This document shows, piece by piece, positions 5,037 through 6,640 of a stretch of DNA of 6,640 bases. The notes beneath the pieces are model-generated. The model was not told the origin of the DNA, made no database searches, and saw only the letters and a program-made list of their open reading frames with translations. The first letter of the stretch is position 1. Each line of letters opens with the position of its first letter. This DNA is from Syntrophobacterales bacterium. GTDB lineage: Bacteria; Desulfobacterota; Syntrophia; Syntrophales; JAAYKM01. The stretch spans positions 1 through 6,640 of the forward strand of contig JAITWQ010000186.1 of assembly GCA_031285215.1 (NCBI GenBank), in the 5' to 3' direction. Made by a program: the position numbers and the translations under genes.

Positions 5037-6640
5037 ATGAATCAAGGAACAAGTTTCACTGAGCGGGCAAAGCAATTTTGGCGCTGGTTTTCCGCAAATG
5101 AGGAAAAATTATCGGATATTGTACAAAACCGCAATCACAGCGACAACGGAGAAGCGGCGGTTGCGTTCATTTCGGAGGGCGTTTCCCTGCTTGCGGAGGA
5201 GTTGCATTTCAACATCGGCGGTGATCATGAGTTTACCTTTTCTGTGGATGGAAAGTATGCGCTGTTTTTTCTTTTGCCATATGTGACGGCCAACTTACCG
5301 GAACAATACCGTGATAAATGGAATTTCTTTCCCTGTATGCAGGGGACAGGCGGTCATAATTTTGGTTTCCGAATGTACGGAACAAATGTGAATACCGATC
5401 ATGTCATGGTTTCTGCTGCCCCGGACGAAGAAAGCAAAACCGCTGATCTGCGGTTTTATATCAAAGAGTGGGAATCACTTGAAGAAAAAGACAGCTATAA
5501 CGCTTTCTACACCCTGCTGGATCTTAGCATCGGAGAAGCTTTGGCCCATGTTTGCCTGAACAATGTGGAAAAAGCCGAAATACTTGAGGAGGGAATGTTT
5601 CCCCTCACTGAACTGGAGCAGTGGATGATTGATAATCTCTGTGAAGACGGCAAAATTCCTGATCCCGCAGAGCGGTATTTTGGATATGAGAAAACACCCC
5701 CTGATGAAGAAGCAGCCGGTGACGATCTGCCGCGGCAAGACATATTCGTTGGCATTGCCAAATACACGCCCCTTTTATCCTGTTATGACGATGGCGAGGA
5801 TGACTGCTATCAAAAATTTACAGATTTCGGCGCAAAGCCGGTATTCTTGTACTATTTTTACGACAACGAAGCGGACCGGAATGATATTTTAAATGAACGC
5901 AATGATCTCATGGACAAGCTCGAAGAGGAAGTGCTGGGAAAGCTCGGTTCCGGGCGGGAAACAGGTCTTTTGCTGGGCGGGGCAATGGGTGAAAACTGCG
6001 CTTATATTGATCTGCTGCTCTATGACGAGGAGGCGTTTATGGAAAAAGCGAAAACCTTTTTGTCCTCGTCACCCTATATGATTTTTGGCAAAGAATTCTA
6101 TCGTGACGGGAGAGAATTCCTTCTTACGGATCATGCTGTTTCCGGTTTTACGGAGAGGCTGCAACAGCTTCATGAAGTTGATGCTCATGGGGAAATCATT
6201 AAAATCATTGAAGCTTTGCCGGATGATAAACGAGATTTTGATTTGACCAATCTTTACGCCAGGGCATTGAATAATACCGGCCAGGAGGAAAAAACCCTGG
6301 AAGTGCTGGAATCAGTCCGCGAAAAAGGTGAAAATGATGCCCTCTGGAACTGGCGCTACGGCTACGCTTTGTACTATACCGGACGCAAAGCAGAATCCAT
6401 TCCCTGTCTGGAAAAGGCCATTGCCCTTGGCGATGACCATCCGGAAACTGCGGAACTCTTGGAAATGGCCCGGGCGTACCAGGCAAAAATCGAATTGGAA
6501 GCGAAGCGCAGAGCGGCAAAGATTCCTCGTGACCCGAACAAAGTTCCTTTTGAGGATTTTGACTTCACCAACTTTTGGGATAACTCCGATTATGCCTTGG
6601 AAGAATATGTCGGCACACCACCCGCCAATGAGCAGTTTGC
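5037..6640 (+). CDS. Multidomain TPR protein with a likely C-terminal SUKH (SMI1/KNR4) domain (partial)
   Basis: The frame is open from ATG 5037 to the right edge, 534 residues so far; AAAGGAG lies seven bases before the start. No signal peptide or membrane segment is seen. Residues 1-165 begin with FWRWFSANEEKL (14-25), a pattern I recall from several bacterial hypothetical proteins. A second domain at about 229-395 contains GGAMGENCAYIDLLLYD (314-330). Two TPR-like helical pairs follow (about 402-432 and 435-465, with the typical W/Y-G-YAL-Y and A-I-L positions) plus a partial third, then a basic stretch (478-500). The last visible part, with FWDNSDYALEEYVGTPP (513-529), looks like the lead-in of a SUKH/SMI1-KNR4 domain in similar TPR proteins; the domain itself would be beyond the edge, so this is an inference. 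SUKH proteins often act in toxin immunity. Function of the other domains is unknown. Confidence 0.86.
   Translation, partial: MNQGTSFTERAKQFWRWFSANEEKLSDIVQNRNHSDNGEAAVAFISEGVSLLAEELHFNIGGDHEFTFSVDGKYALFFLLPYVTANLPEQYRDKWNFFPCMQGTGGHNFGFRMYGTNVNTDHVMVSAAPDEESKTADLRFYIKEWESLEEKDSYNAFYTLLDLSIGEALAHVCLNNVEKAEILEEGMFPLTELEQWMIDNLCEDGKIPDPAERYFGYEKTPPDEEAAGDDLPRQDIFVGIAKYTPLLSCYDDGEDDCYQKFTDFGAKPVFLYYFYDNEADRNDILNERNDLMDKLEEEVLGKLGSGRETGLLLGGAMGENCAYIDLLLYDEEAFMEKAKTFLSSSPYMIFGKEFYRDGREFLLTDHAVSGFTERLQQLHEVDAHGEIIKIIEALPDDKRDFDLTNLYARALNNTGQEEKTLEVLESVREKGENDALWNWRYGYALYYTGRKAESIPCLEKAIALGDDHPETAELLEMARAYQAKIELEAKRRAAKIPRDPNKVPFEDFDFTNFWDNSDYALEEYVGTPPANEQF

Noticed and set aside
1..6640. tRNA, rRNA, CRISPR array, insertion sequence or attachment site
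   Set aside because: No cloverleaf-like segment, regularly spaced repeat, transposase or integrase frame was seen on either strand.

Overview
The window looks like an anaerobic Firmicutes-type chromosome. A Negativicutes relative of Sporomusa is the best guess, because a NuoE - NuoF - ferredoxin/GltD gene set resembles the Sporomusa-type Nfn (Stn) transhydrogenase. The taxonomic placement is an inference from gene content only. Ribosome binding sites are strong AAGGAGG types throughout.

Left half (1-2825, minus strand): a tight three-gene operon read right to left. The first gene is a 159-aa NuoE/HydC-like [2Fe-2S] protein. It overlaps by 4 bases a 586-aa NuoF/HydB-like flavoprotein, which carries an N-terminal thioredoxin-like domain and a C-terminal 2x[4Fe-4S] ferredoxin domain. 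The NuoF stop codon lies next to the ribosome binding site of the third gene, which is cut by the left edge. Its visible 193 residues hold a NuoG/HydA-type [2Fe-2S] domain fused to the cysteine-rich start of a GltD/NfnB-type flavoprotein. Together they predict a cytoplasmic complex that couples NADH, NADPH and ferredoxin pools (electron bifurcation or confurcation). No [FeFe]-hydrogenase subunit is seen.

Middle (2826-3385): a divergent control region without a convincing gene. On the minus strand there is a good promoter candidate (about 3134-3162), followed by a leader of about 300 bases. The leader holds a 13-bp inverted repeat, two small hairpins (one followed by a T run) and an 8-bp AT-rich hairpin before the NuoE start. 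This could be an attenuator or an unrecognised riboswitch. An exact 8-bp direct repeat at 3225-3246 is a possible operator.

Right half (3386-6640, plus strand): three co-directional genes, each with its own ribosome binding site. The first is a 120-aa DUF2185/Imm33-like protein. The second is a 406-aa protein of unknown function. The third runs off the right edge with at least 534 residues; it has an unnamed N-terminal domain, a second conserved-looking domain, TPR repeats and what looks like the start of a SUKH (SMI1/KNR4) domain. Imm33 and SUKH are families linked to immunity against polymorphic toxins, so this may be an immunity-type accessory cluster, but no toxin is visible here.
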